DNA of 64,000 nt from Chlorocebus sabaeus (GCF_047675955.1 NC_132927.1:63345702-63409701); one strand, 5' to 3'. Positions 1-10,777 are shown, numbered from the stretch's first letter. The notes: generated by a model from the sequence alone, not told the origin. Made by a program: numbers and translations.

Positions 1-887
1 ATCCTTTTCATCATCTCAACTCTTGTCAGTTCATGGATGGTTTATTCAATTTCGCCTTTTAGTCTCACTTCATGGTATCCTGCCTGTACTTCTCATAAGA
101 GAAAAACTCCAGCTCAGAATCAGATGCCCTCTAGAGAAAGGCTAGCTTGACTTTGTTGTGTGTCTGCAACAAATGACTTATTTTTTCAATAAAACCCTCA
201 TTGTGGCTTGGTAACTATATGTTACCTTCTTTCTAAAGAGCCCAAGAGGCCACAGAGATCATTTTCAAAGTGAACTATTGAGCAATGCAGTGCTGTGCAT
301 CAGGGGAGCAAGACTTAGATGGCAGGGGAAGAAGGTTTACAAGAGACCAGGGAGAGGAAAGGGAGATCATCAGACGGCTGTCACTCTGTGTCTCTTAAAA
401 AGACATTGGCAGTGAGTATGAATGCTTGACAAAGAGGAAATTCAGCACTAGAGGGACGACCCATAACTGCTATAACTCAATGCTTCCTGCATTTTTATAC
501 AACTTTGTTATTGTACAGGTTGTTAAATTGATACCTTAATTACATGCATTGTGGCCAAGTTATAGCTGTCATGAGAGGCATAAATCTGGTCTTTTTGACA
601 TGCTCTCAGCCAGATCATTTTGTTAAGGATAGTTGTGGATACAATTTTGATGTCAAAAGGAGATATGCAATACAGAGATTTACTTCACCACTAAATAAGT
701 ACAACTGTTCTCTACCCTGCTGCTGATGGATGTGTTTTGTTTAAAGAGTGAAGTACACCCTGATGTCAAATTCTGAAGGAAATTTATGTTGCAGAATTTT
801 AAAATGAAGCTCTCTTTCTTGGCAAATTGAATAGGTAGTTTAAATTTATAGTCACTATTGCAAAGATTGATTCAATTAGGACTTCTG
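1..887. other. Unannotated AT-rich sequence, no gene seen
   Basis: I see no recognisable repeat, exon or RNA gene. A 60-codon open frame at 544-726 has no recognisable motif and is of chance length. The stretch ends where homology with the inverted second copy at 9499-11969 begins. Confidence 0.5.
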
Positions 888-2343
888 AAAATTCATTAAA
901 ATATAGGCTTTGGGGATTTACAAATTATGTACCTATTAAATCTATCAAATAAGTAAGGTTTTGGTCTTTGGGGTAAATGGGTCTCTTATTGTTTTTCTAC
1001 CAAATGATTGCAAGGTTTGATTTCCTTTATGTTAAACCACAACTGATTTCTTCTATAATTTTATTCTCAGCATCTGTCATCAGTCTTACCTATCATAAAT
1101 TTCCTTTTATGTACTTCAATTTGAAGCCACTCTTCTTAAACAAGGATGCACACAAAACTATATGCAACTATTCTTGCCCAACATAGATGGAATATATTTG
1201 GTCTTCTGCTAAATTACTTTATGTTACTAAAAAAGAAGTATAAGCTTGTGTGGTACATTTTGCTATTAGTTTGGAGTTTCAAACTTATTCTATAATCCTG
1301 GATCTGTACTGTATGGAAGCAAGAGCTGAAATGGGATAATTCATCAAGAAATAATTTTAAAACTCTTTACTTAAAGAAATATATAGGACACTCTCATTCA
1401 GACATAAATGGAAATATCCTAAATAGTTATTTACATAAACCGATCTCTATGCCTTTCATTGGAACTGAAAGCCTAACTAGGCATTCTTTACCTGAGCTGT
1501 GAAGGTATTAAAATGGAAAACTAAAAGTATATTTTGGAAGGATAAGCCTTCTGGTTTGTTATGTTGGTGAAGCAACTGAATGACAGGGACTGGGGTGTGA
1601 AAGCAACTTTTTGTCAATATATACTTCTGTTGCACCTACCAATTTTGAATCATATAAATGCTTCATCTAGTTACAAACAAAGTCTTTTAAATTGTTATTG
1701 GCAACATTTAAAATACTTTTTGATGTTTAACCTATCTATCTTGGTAGGCATGACTTGCAATTAAATTGCTGGAGGTTTCATGGGAGCACAAGCAGGAAAG
1801 AGGGTCTACTTAAATTAGGGAGAGAAAAAAATTAGACTCTGAGCTAAATGGACGCTTAGGGACCATCTGGTACAAATCCTATACCTTTAAACTGAGACTT
1901 GGTAGGTTAAGTCACTTTTCCAAGTTCACACTGCTGATAAGTGGCTGAGCTGGTCTTCAAGTCCATGACTATAATTCCAAAGTGTAGGGTCTCTAATGAC
2001 AAGCTTCATTCTTTGACTCTGAGCAATTAACTTCTGTAGGATTCTATTTTGTTATCTAGAAAATGACAATGGTCACACGTAAACTAGGCATTTGTGAGAA
2101 ACACACGTTAGTAAAGGGAAAATAAGGAGCTGGACACTTAGCAGGGAGCTCTGGCATTGATTACTGGAATTTGCAGCAGTAGTTAAGCAGTGGCAAAAGT
2201 GGTTCAGTTATAGTAGAATTTGGGTGAGAAACCATGACTGAAATTCAGGCATTAATTCACAGCTGAATGCCCTTTCCAATAAACCATGTTTTAATTTCCT
2301 CAAACAGGATTCATTATTTGTGGAAGATTGTTTGTATAGTTTG
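888..2343 (+). repeat. Copy 1 of a ~1.46 kb dispersed inverted, circularly permuted duplication
   Basis: This block matches the minus strand of 9499-11969 at roughly 80-85% identity by eye. Positions 888-1753 match 10664 down to 9499, and 1751-2343 match 11969 down to 10665. This copy has no Alu or LTR inside it, whereas copy 2 has three later insertions. A MIR fossil near 1885-2010 is present in both copies, so the unit is duplicated genomic DNA that already contained old repeats. A 69-codon frame at 977-1186 has an aligned counterpart in copy 2, but its amino-acid identity (about 78% over the first 54 residues) is no better than the DNA identity, which argues against coding. Confidence 0.88.
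1885..2010 (+). repeat. MIR SINE fragment
   Basis: The 3' half of a MIR is recognisable from the pattern 'gttaagtcacttttccaag', then 'cacactgctgataagtgg', then 'gagctgg'. This matches the MIR consensus order of aagt-acttgcccaaggtcacacagctagtaagtgg. The same fragment occurs in the inverted copy near 11340-11460. Confidence 0.7.
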
Positions 2344-2489
2344 GCAATATGCAATTTGGAGTTACTGTATTTATTAAGAGCTTACATGCAATATTTTCCT
2401 CTGCATCATTTGTGGCTGCCTTTTTGAAAAAGAAAATGAAAACAACACACACGCATTTGGATTCAATTTCCATCTCTTCAGATGACTAG

Positions 2490-2620
2490 CCACATTATCG
2501 TCTGTGAGTCATTTTGATCCTATGAACCTTACATTCTTCATCTATAAGAAAGGAATAAGATACTTCTCTACTTAAAGTAAAGGATCATTGTACGGATTAA
2601 CATTTTAAAATGAATTTGAA
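2490..2620 (+). repeat. MIR-like SINE fragment
   Basis: The order of motifs (tgtgagtcattt, then a cttcatctataagaaaggaataa segment equivalent to the 'cctcatctgtaaaatggg' core, then a weak 3' part) fits a degraded MIR on the plus strand. It is old and poorly bounded. Confidence 0.5.
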
Positions 2621-2654
2621 CATACCTTTAATCTTAAGGTGCCTTACTTTCTGC

Positions 2655-2895
2655 TCCAAATGCAAAGGTTTTATCTGGTGAGTTGGCTGGTGGAGAAGCT
2701 GAGAATTGGTTTAGAGTCACAAAGATGGGGTTTCCAACACTGCATGCCTCTCCTACAACTCTGGGAAACATCCTTATCTATTCTAAGCCTCAGTGTCCAA
2801 TATACTTCTTAGGGTTATTTCTGAAATCACAACAGATAGAGTACATCAAATGCCTGGCACACAGTACATTTAAGAAATTGCAGCTATTTTAATTA
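2655..2895 (+). repeat. MIR-like SINE fragment
   Basis: Contains the MIR-like order 'ctctgggaaacatccttatc', 'taagcctcagtgtcc', and near the end 'aaatgcctggcacacagta', the usual 3' motif of MIR. A 69-codon frame across it is incidental. Confidence 0.55.
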
Positions 2896-3509
2896 TTTTT
2901 AGTAGACCAGAGAAGAAAGAGCCACAGAATCGTTAGTGATATCAGAGTCTTAGCCTCTTAGCTGTATCCAGTGAAGAGTAAAATTACACTTTCACTCATC
3001 CCCAGTTTCTCTCCAGTGCTTAAAATTGTTTTCTGAGGCTCAGAAGCATCAATATAGGTAATTCTTAACCATGAAAAATGGAATTTCAAAATTTTTCAAA
3101 TTTATGACAATACGCTAGCCAGACTGCTATAATCTGCTTCTCATAATAAAAATCAGAGGGCACCTTGTGCCCACTGGAGGAGGGCATGAGAAGTGTTCTG
3201 GTCAGCCTTGTTCCTATGGTGATAGAAGCATTTAAGCAGATGCCCTGGAGGCAGTTAGCTATCACTGTCATGTTGGCTAATAGTGGCAGGGTGACATCGA
3301 TCCACATGGACGACTTTATTCATGTCTCCAGTCAAAACCCTAATCACTTTGCTGATTCTTCCTCAGTCAAACAGATAGTGAATGACAGTCATTTAAAATC
3401 CCAAACTTTGAAAGTCAGTGTGCTAGAGCTCAAAGAAAGACTGCAGAGGCAAGTCGGATACTCTCAGCTCATTATGGATTAAGTTGTCAGTTCTTGAGAG
3501 TAGCTTTCT
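2896..3509. other. Unannotated stretch with an unassigned 105-codon open frame
   Basis: No repeat is recognised. The plus-strand frame 3165-3482 would encode 105 residues (starting MCPLEEGMRS) with no signal peptide, membrane segment or family motif that I recognise. Another 73-codon frame overlaps it on the minus strand. I see no convincing flanking splice sites and no poly-A tail to suggest a retrocopy. It is most likely a chance frame. Confidence 0.4.
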
Positions 3510-3564
3510 TTGTGTGTGTGTGTGAGTGTGTGCATGTGCATGTGTGTGTATGTATTGTGTGTTC
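3510..3564 (+). repeat. Imperfect (TG)n microsatellite
   Basis: A run of TG dinucleotides interrupted by GA, CA and TA units. Imperfection suggests an old array. Confidence 0.9.
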
Positions 3565-4312
3565 TACATGTGTTTTGAAGTGGCAGGCACAGAGATACTC
3601 TCTTAGATACCCCTTCAAGGAAGGACTTGCTACCTAGCGGTAAGCTGTGTGGTCACCAGATACCTTCCAGCTCTCAGTAACTTCGGAATCTGTCTCAGCT
3701 GCTGAAAGCTGCCTTATCTAATCTCATATCCTTCCCAGGACAGCCACAGCCCATAGCTGAGCCAGGTGGAGTTAGAAAGTCCTGCTCTAGGGCTGCCCAC
3801 TGAGCTGTCTGAGGTCACTCAGGCTTTTCCGGGCCTGTACTAGAGTTTAACTTCTCTACTCAATCCTGCTTCCCCCATTTGTTTTGCAGATATTGATCTC
3901 CAATCACCATTTTACACCTCAGACTTTCTTGCAGCACCTGGTCCCTAAGAACTAATTCCTGCAACATATAGGATTGAGGATAGCCCAAGACAGCAGGATG
4001 GAGTTTGGACCTAGATCACCCACAACTCAGCAGGCAATGGGAAACTCATCATTGACGGTAGGTAGAACATAGTCCCTGGCACAAGATGGCTTTTCAACTG
4101 GTAAAAATTTGACCTGTGGTAAATTGAGAGGGTACCTAGTTGGGAGAGAATGTGCAACTGGACATGAAGTTCTAGGCATTAATATGTATAAGGAAAATAA
4201 TAGCTATAAAGATATGACATTAGATGGTTATTGCTAAGCAATGTTGCTCTTTACTTAAAAATAATGAAGAGCTGAGGGAGTGAAGTGTAAGTAAAAGACA
4301 GGTGCAAAACAG
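3565..4312. other. Unannotated, locally GC-richer stretch; possible old LTR/MER remnant
   Basis: The block at about 3640-3960 is CT-rich and GC-richer than its surroundings. Its end (ctactcaatcctgcttcccc, then an ctaagaactaattcctgcaa segment) faintly resembles the 3' end of several old LTR families. I cannot assign a family. Nothing else is seen. Confidence 0.3.
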
Positions 4313-4324
4313 AAGTCCTCTCTA

Positions 4325-4410
4325 TTGGGAATAGTGCCGCAATAAACATACGTGTGCATGTGTCTTTATGGCAGCAAGATATTGTGCACATGTACCCTAG
4401 AACATAAAGT

Positions 4411-4439
<29 letters not shown>
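4325..4439 (+). mobile_element. Very short L1 insertion with 5' inversion (twin-priming type)
   Basis: About 57 bases of L1 in antisense (4325-4381, containing 'gccgcaataaacatacgtgt') are joined to the sense L1 3' end (gcacatgtaccctagaac) with a (TAA)n tail. The whole is flanked by the direct repeat 'aagtcctctcta' at 4313-4324 and 4440-4451. The antisense part corresponds to the same L1 segment seen at 16081-16135. Reversed 5' segment plus target-site duplication is the known signature of twin priming. The insertion is about 115 bp, and everything between the two L1 segments is missing. Confidence 0.88.
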
Positions 4440-4441
<2 letters not shown>

Positions 4442-4451
4442 GTCCTCTCTA

Positions 4452-5188
4452 GTTGCACACAGAAAAGCCCTGATCTTTTCTAGCAGGGGCATACAGAAGC
4501 CGTGTGCCAAACCTAAGGCTTATTAGTCAAAGTGGCTGAACTTCAAAGGGAGTTCAATGCATTGGTTTGTGACTGTCCAGAAAGGTCATCCCTGACCCCT
4601 AATATTAGTTTTTATCATGTTTTCTTCTAACATTTTCATACTTTCATATTTTATGCTTAATCCTTGGCTCCATCTACAACTTATTTCCATTTATAAGATT
4701 AGGTCTATATTTACAGTTTAAAATGTTGAACAAAACTGCTTTAGATTTAAGCCATTTTAAAAATAGTTATTGTGTTTTATTCATTTATTTCCAATAGACA
4801 GGACTCAGTTCTCAGTGCATCTTAAATGACTAAATAAATAAATAAACATGCCATACCAGTATTATCTTGGTGGTAGGAAATTTGGGATTTCCACCATTAG
4901 GTAAGTAGGATAATAGATTTTAAAGAGAAAAATAAAAAATGATTCGGAAAGCTCTAAAGAGTTGTATATGTAATGTGTGATTCAATGAAAGTGTTTAGAA
5001 AAAGGGAGGCATATAAGCAAAGACTGCAATCCCTCATATACAGAAGCTTTAAAATTAAACTGTTTTAATCTTTTATATTTTTATAAAATTAAACTGTTTT
5101 AAAAATTAAACTGTTTTAATCTTTTATATTATTTATTTCTATTTCTCTTTTATATTATTTATCTATTTCTATTTTTCTTTGTTGTTAT
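4452..5188. other. Unannotated AT-rich sequence with a local repeat cluster
   Basis: No family is recognised. At about 5047-5165 the phrase 'aaattaaactgttttaa' occurs three times and 'tcttttatatt' recurs, so short tandem duplications have built up next to the Alu target site. A short AAAT run lies near 4833-4846. Confidence 0.5.
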
Positions 5189-5203
5189 GAAATAACCAAA
5201 CTC

Positions 5204-5524
5204 TGGCCGGGCGCGGTGGCTCAAGCCTGTAATCCCAGCACTTTGGGAGGCCGAGGCAGGCGGATCACGAGGTCAGGAGATCGAGACCATCCTGGCTAAC
5301 ACGGTGAAACCCCGTCTCTACTAAAAAATACAAAAAAAAAAAACAAAAAAAAAACTAGCCGGGCGAGGTGGCGGGCGCCTGTAGTCCCAGCTACTCCGGA
5401 GGCTGAGGCAGGAGAATGGCGTAAACCCGGGAGGCGGAGCTTGCAATGAGCAGAGATCCAGCCACTGCACTCCAGCCTGGGCAACAGAGCGAGACTCCAT
5501 CTCAAAAAAAAAAAAAAAAAAAGA
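5204..5524 (+). mobile_element. AluY, Old World monkey type
   Basis: Full-length Alu with both monomers and a terminal poly-A. The direct repeat 'gaaataaccaaactc' flanks it at 5189-5203 and 5525-5539, with no mismatch, so the insertion is fairly young. The right monomer reads 'gccgggcgaggtggcgggcg', 'ggcgtaaacccggg' and 'gatccagccactgc', variants I associate with cercopithecid AluY lineages. The middle A-rich linker is expanded. A 100-codon minus-strand frame over it is an Alu artefact. Confidence 0.95.
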
Positions 5525-5539
5525 GAAATAACCAAACTC

Positions 5540-6172
5540 AGTAAGGAGCTCTCTGAGTGGCTGTACTTCCTGCTTGTATAAAAAGGGAAGATACCCAACC
5601 CAGCTTTGCTTCCTGTTGGTTTATTTATTTTACTTATTATAGCTCTGGCTAATTAACAATTAGTGATCATTATTATATTGTTATTGAGTAGTTGAGTAGT
5701 GTATTGAGTAGTTTTTATTACGCTAAAGAAAACATAACAGTTATCCAAGAGAGAAGGTTTTCCGTGATGCCATATTGGAAAAAAAAAATTAACAAGTAAA
5801 TCTTTATATAATTCTGGGTCCATGGAATAAACATTATCGTCAAAATGGCTTTATCAAACAAGCAGAAGTGATCTTCATATGATTAGTTCTGGGATCAAAC
5901 TTCTGTAAAATAAATAATGTATACTATCACAATAAGTTACTGAATGTATTTCAGAAAGGTGACCCATCTGTTGAGATGAGGCTGATTGTGTACTTTCCTG
6001 TTATTCTGAGTTTATAAAACGATACAATTGAATATATTTTATGTATATGTGTATGTACATATGTACATACATAATTCATAGTTACATACTTGCTTATTGT
6101 TGATAGATAATTATCCATGGGCATCTACCATTTTAACATATTTTGTGAGCAGAGACAATGCCTTTGTTGCCT
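5540..6172. other. Unannotated AT-rich sequence
   Basis: No repeat family or exon recognised. It contains a perfect 22-base palindrome at 6050-6071 in a TATG-rich patch, reported separately. Confidence 0.5.
6050..6071. repeat. Perfect 22-base palindrome
   Basis: The 11 bases at 6050-6060 (tgtatgtacat) are exactly complementary in reverse to 6061-6071, with no spacer. Alternating purine/pyrimidine content suggests a slipped (TATG/TACA) microsatellite origin. Confidence 0.85.
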
Positions 6173-6191
6173 TTGCTCTGGCAATTTTTTC

Positions 6192-6508
6192 TTTTCCTTT
6201 TCCTTTTCCTTTTTTTTTTTTTTTTTAGAGACAGGGTCTTGCTCTGTTGCCCAGAGTGCAGGGAGAGGGGCAGAATCATGGCTCACTGAAGCCTCAATCT
6301 CCCAGGCTCAAGCAATCTTCCCACCTCAGCCTCCCAAGTAGCTGGGACTATAGGTGTGTGCTATCATGCTCAGCTAATTTGATTTTTTGTAGAGACACAG
6401 TCTCACTATATTGCCAAGGCTGGTCTCGAACTCCTGGCCTCAAGCAATCCTCTCACTTCAGCCTCCCAAAGTTCTGGGAATACAGGTGTGAGTCACCCCC
6501 ACCTGGTC
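6192..6508 (-). mobile_element. AluJ, minus strand
   Basis: On the plus strand it starts with a T-rich tail that includes (TTTTCC)n, followed by antisense Alu. The J-type choices 'aagcaatcttcccacctcag', 'gggtcttgctctgttgccc' and 'tctcactatattgcc' are present. It is flanked by a perfect 19-base direct repeat, 'ttgctctggcaattttttc', at 6173-6191 and 6509-6527. Open frames in this block are Alu shadows. Confidence 0.93.
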
Positions 6509-6527
6509 TTGCTCTGGCAATTTTTTC

Positions 6528-7163
6528 AGGGAAGTGTATGTAGCAAAAAGTATTGAAGATGGAGATATTATCTCCTTTTGGAAAGAGAGAAAGGCATACT
6601 TACATCATTATAAAAATTTAGTTCCCTAAGCTCTGGGTTTCTCTGCTGTATGTAACCCACTGAAAATGCCATCTGTTCCACTGCTTGTCACCCTGTCGGA
6701 ATTGGGGCTTAGGGAAGCAGTGGAAGAAAATGTGGATATTCTGGCTACTGCTTTTGCTTTGACTAATAAAGCCCTTGTTTATAACCCTGGAGTTTCATGT
6801 CTACTGCTTGCATCTACAAAATTGTTGTAGAGTAACTTATTAGCTTGAACATAGTGTAAAATCTCACACTCTTCACCCATTCTTGACAATTATTTATTTA
6901 GATACAGAATTCTGAGTAGATGACACATCTTTTACGTGTTACTTTTTAAAAAACTAAATTCTTCCTTTTCTCATAGGTTCTGAAAAACAATCAAGATAAA
7001 ATTGATATTTTGTTATGAAGATGGAGAGGCTAGATTTATCTTTTTCACGTAAGAGAGCATTTTTCTTCTCTGCTGAGGTCTAAGCAGAGTTACCTAGAGG
7101 TTGGGTTAACAGATACCTCTAATGGTAATTTTAGAGCCAATACAAGACACTAAAGTCTTAGGT
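6528..7163. other. Unannotated sequence, nothing recognised
   Basis: No repeat, RNA gene or convincing exon is seen between the AluJ and the MLT2-type LTR. Confidence 0.5.
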
Positions 7164-7391
7164 ACTAGATTAGTCAAGGTTTTCTAGAGAAACAGAACCT
7201 GTAGGATATACGAATATATGTGTGAGTATATAGATATCTGTGTGTATGTATATGTATATACATACATATATACACACATATATGTATATATGATATATCA
7301 CATATATATTTGATGTACATACACATATACATACACACGTATCTGTATATTCATATGTATATTCATATATCCTACTGGTATAGATAGATAA

Positions 7392-7432
<41 letters not shown>

Positions 7433-7805
7433 GAGAGAGATCTATCTATCTTAAGGAATTGGCTCATATGATTGTGGAGATTACCAAGTCCAAAATCTGC
7501 AGGGTAGGCTATCTGCTGGATATTTAGGGATGAGCTGATCTTGCAGTTCAAATCTGAAGATCGTTCGCAGGAAGATTTTCTTCCTGCTCAGAGGAGGTCC
7601 CTCTTGTTTTATGAAGGCCATCAAGTGAGTGGATGAGGCCCACACACATTTTGGAGGGAAATCTACTTTACTCAAAGCTCACTGATTTAAATCTTAATTT
7701 TATCCAGAAAAGGAAACAAAAAAACAACTCATCAAAACATTCAGAATAATATTTAACCAAATATTTGGGCACTGTGACCCACGAATTGAACAATAAAGGT
7801 AATAA
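7164..7805 (-). mobile_element. MLT2-type ERVL LTR with internal microsatellite expansion
   Basis: The antisense start 'attagtcaaggttttctaga' followed by 'gaaacagaacc', then 'aaggaattggctcatatgat', and later 'ttaaccaaatatttgggcac' match the usual order of an MLT2-class LTR read on the minus strand. The normally short A/T-rich segment just after the start is replaced by about 250 bases of TATG and GATA repeats (7200-7452). It is a solo LTR without visible internal sequence. Confidence 0.75.
7200..7452. repeat. Compound TATATG / (GATA)n microsatellite
   Basis: Alternating TATG/TACA sequence runs from about 7200 to 7380. A near-pure (GATA)n tract follows to about 7428, then GAGAGA, then 'tctatctatc', the complement of GATA, so the end can fold back. 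The array sits inside the MLT2-type LTR. Confidence 0.92.
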
Positions 7806-8085
7806 TCACTGGTACCATTGTATACTAAATACATGGCAGTCAATGCAAATTTTAAAAAAAAGGATTCACTGGTCTAATAATTTTAGAACATATTCTATAT
7901 GAATTTATCTTCCTTGATACATACGATGAATATTAATATATTAAATGTTCTGAAAAATCTATAGTAAACCTATTAAACTTTCTTAGACTAAAAATCAAAC
8001 TTCTCTGATCATATACCACTTTTCTGGGCAACATCTATTAACAATGAATGAGACTAGCATTTGATAAGACACTCTATTAAATACA

Positions 8086-8511
8086 GTCTTAGTTCATTTA
8101 GTGTTGGTGTAAGGAATACCCAAGGCTGGGTAATTTATAAAGAAAAGACGTTTACTTGTCTCATGGTTCTGCAGGTTGTACAAGAAGCATGGCACCAGCC
8201 TCTGTTTCTGGTGAGTGCCTCTGGACACTTACAATACTGGTAGTAAACGAAGGCGAATAGGCATGTAGAGATCACATGGTGAGGGAAGAAGGACGAGAGA
8301 CGAGGGAGGTGCCAGGCTCTTTTTAACAACCAGCTCCCACAGAAATTCAAAAAGAGTCAAAACTCACTCACTGCCTTCCTAAGAGAGCATTGATCTAGTC
8401 ATGTGGGATCCGTTTTTCTGACTCAAACACCTCTCAATAGGCCCCACTTCCAACACCGGGGATCGCATTTCAACATGACACTTGGAGGGGATGAATATTC
8501 AAATTATAGCA
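8086..8511 (-). mobile_element. MaLR LTR (MST/MLT1 type), minus strand
   Basis: Antisense hallmarks in order: 'ggctgggtaatttataaaga', 'ctcatggttctgcaggttgt', 'agaagcatggcaccagcctc', 'ccaggctctttttaacaacc', and a 3' block with 'aggccccacttccaacac'. This is the layout of MST/MLT1A LTRs. No internal region is attached, so I call it a solo LTR. Confidence 0.85.
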
Positions 8512-8865
8512 AATACTTCTATGGAATATGACAGAGATGATATTTTTCAACTGTAAAACCCAAGGTTTTACTCACTTTGATTGTTTTAGAACTTTGCAAT
8601 GGAAGTTACTGAATATTTACTCATCTATCCAATGTTTAATTATGGCTTGCCTGTATGAGTTTCCTATTTCAATATTAGGAAGTAAAGGTAATTTTTGAAG
8701 GGGACTTGCACTGTGTTACACAGTCTTAGCCTAAATATATCTTCTCTGTATGTTTTGCATTTTTCAAGCCTGTTTTTAAAAAATGAACATGCACTTTAGA
8801 CTACCTGCAAATAATATTACTTTTAGAAGCCTAGAGTCTATACCAAAGCTCCACACATGTTTTCT
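8512..8865. other. Unannotated sequence, nothing recognised
   Basis: No repeat family or coding signal is seen between the MaLR LTR and the DNA-transposon fossils. Confidence 0.45.
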
Positions 8866-9043
8866 AGAAAAAGCCTGATAGTAAATATTTTAGGCTTTGC
8901 TGGCCATGTGTCTCAACTAGTTAACTCTGCCATATATAATATGTAAGTAAATGAATATGGCTGTGTTCCAATAAAATTTTATTTACAAAAAGAGGTGATA
9001 GATAGGATTTGGCCCAAAGGCAGTTATTTGCTAATCCTCTATC
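8866..9043. mobile_element. hAT/Charlie-like non-autonomous DNA transposon fossil
   Basis: The string 'aatattttaggctttgctgg', then 'ggctgtgttccaataaaatt' and 'aggatttggcccaaaggcag' match a widespread MER-class element. Its consensus reads '...ttattggaacacagcc...' on the other strand. The family name is not certain and no terminal inverted repeats could be confirmed. Confidence 0.6.
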
Positions 9044-9044
9044 T

Positions 9045-9370
9045 AGAATAGTGCTTTAGAGAAATGAGAGAAATAAAGTGGGCTATGAATGGAAAACTAT
9101 ATAATTTTAAATTTTCTAGTAGCTCCATTAAAAAGTAAAAGGAAGCATACAAAATTAATTTTAGTAATATATTTTATTTAATCCAATATATGTTAGCATT
9201 TAAGTATGTAATCAATATATACACTATTAATGTGACACTTTGCAGTCTTTCTTTTCTAAAAATCTTTGATATCCAGTGTGTATTTTATACTTTCACTGTA
9301 CCTCAAGTAAGAATAACCACACTCAACAACCACACATAGCTAGTGACTATTATATTGTACATTATGTCTA
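9045..9370. mobile_element. hAT/Charlie-like MER fossil (MER33-like)
   Basis: Contains 'aattttctagtagctccatt', 'taatatattttatttaatcc', 'tatgtaatcaatata' and, near the end, 'cacacatagctagtgactat'. This order matches a common mammalian hAT MITE that I recall as MER33. The name is from memory and may be off. It lies just left of duplication copy 2. Confidence 0.6.
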
Positions 9371-9780
9371 TATTTCTTACATCTCTGAATGCTATTTCTT
9401 TTTCTAACAAAAAATATTCTTATTACTTTTCTCCTAAGACAGAAGCAAACATTAATAAAAATTTCAAATATTGTAAATAACTTCAACTTTGATCATTCTC
9501 ATGACTACCAAGATATATAAGTCATATGTCTAAAAGTATTTTAAATGTTGCCAATAACAATTCAAAGGCTTCATTTATAACTAAATGATTCATACATATG
9601 ATTTAAAATGTGTAAGTACAACAGAAGTACACAACAAAAAGTTTCTTTCACACCCAGTCCCTGTCATTCAGTTGCCTCACCAGTATAACCAACCAGAAAA
9701 TGTATTCTTCCAAAAATATTTTTAGTTTTCCATTTTAATAGCTTTATAGCTCTGGTAAAGAACACCTAGTTATGTTTTCT

Positions 9781-10083
9781 GGCTAGGCGCGGTGGCTCAA
9801 GCCAGTAATCCCAACACTTTGAAAGGTCTAAACAGGTGTATCAACGAGGTCAGGAATTCAAGACCAGCCTGGCCAATATAGTGAAACCCCATCTCTACTA
9901 AAAATACAAAAATTAACTGGGAGTGGTAGTGGCCACCTGTAATACCAGCTACTTGGGAGGCTGAGGCAGGAGAATCACTTGAACCCGGGAATTTGAGGTT
10001 GCAGTGAGCAGAGATCTCACCACTGCACTCCAACCTAGGCAACACAGCAAGACTGTCTCAAAACAAACAAACAAACAAGCAAA
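9781..10083 (+). mobile_element. AluS inserted in duplication copy 2
   Basis: Full-length, diverged Alu. The near-perfect direct repeat 'aaacacctagttatgttttc' flanks it (about 9760-9779 and 10084-10103). The tail is (CAAA)n. Copy 1 has one copy of this target region, around 1478-1495, and no Alu. Confidence 0.92.
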
Positions 10084-10777
10084 AAACACCTAGTTATGTT
10101 TTCAGTTCCAATGGGAAGCATAGAGACTAGTTTACGTAAATAAATATTTAGGATATTCTCATTTATGTCTGCATGAGAATATTCTAAATTTTTTTTAAAG
10201 AATTTTAAAACTACTTGATGAGTGTCCACATGTACATTCTTGCTTGCATAAAATATAGCTCCAGGATTACAGAATAAATTTGAATGTAAAACTAATAGTA
10301 ATATACACCACACAAGCTTATATTTATTTTTTAACAGTTAAAAGTAATTTAGCAGAACAACAAATACATTCTATGTATATTGGGCAATAGTTGCATATAT
10401 TCCTGTGTGTATCTTTAAGAACAGTGGCTTGAATTTGAAGTACATAAGAGGAGATTTGTGATAGGTAAGACTGATGATAAGTGCTGAAAATAAAATTATG
10501 AGACAAATCAGTTGTGATTTAACACAAAGGAAATCAAACCTTGCAATTACTTGGTAGAAAAACAATAAGAGATCCATTTACTCCAAAGACCAAAACCTTA
10601 CTTATTTAATAGATTTAATAGATATATATTTTTAATTCCCAAAGCCTATGTCTTAATGACTTTTCAAACTATACAAACTATACAACAAATCTTCCACAAG
10701 TAATGAATTTTATTTGAGGAAATTAAAACACAGTTTATGGGAAAGGGCATTCAATGATGTATTAATACCACAATTTT

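Noticed and set aside
977..1186. A 69-codon frame in duplication copy 1 with a similar 68-codon frame in copy 2 (minus, 10371-10577), suggesting a conserved small protein.
   Set aside because: Amino-acid identity (about 78% over the first 54 residues) is no higher than the DNA identity, the C-termini diverge in frame, and the AT-rich hydrophobic composition is what chance translation gives.
3165..3482. 105-codon plus-strand open frame outside repeats.
   Set aside because: No recognisable domain, no promoter, splice or poly-A context seen, and an overlapping frame on the other strand. Conservation data would be needed to revive it.
7381..7452. Regular short direct repeats here and at 28500-28541 considered as a CRISPR-like array.
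   Set aside because: They are pure GATA microsatellites without unique spacers, in a primate nuclear context.
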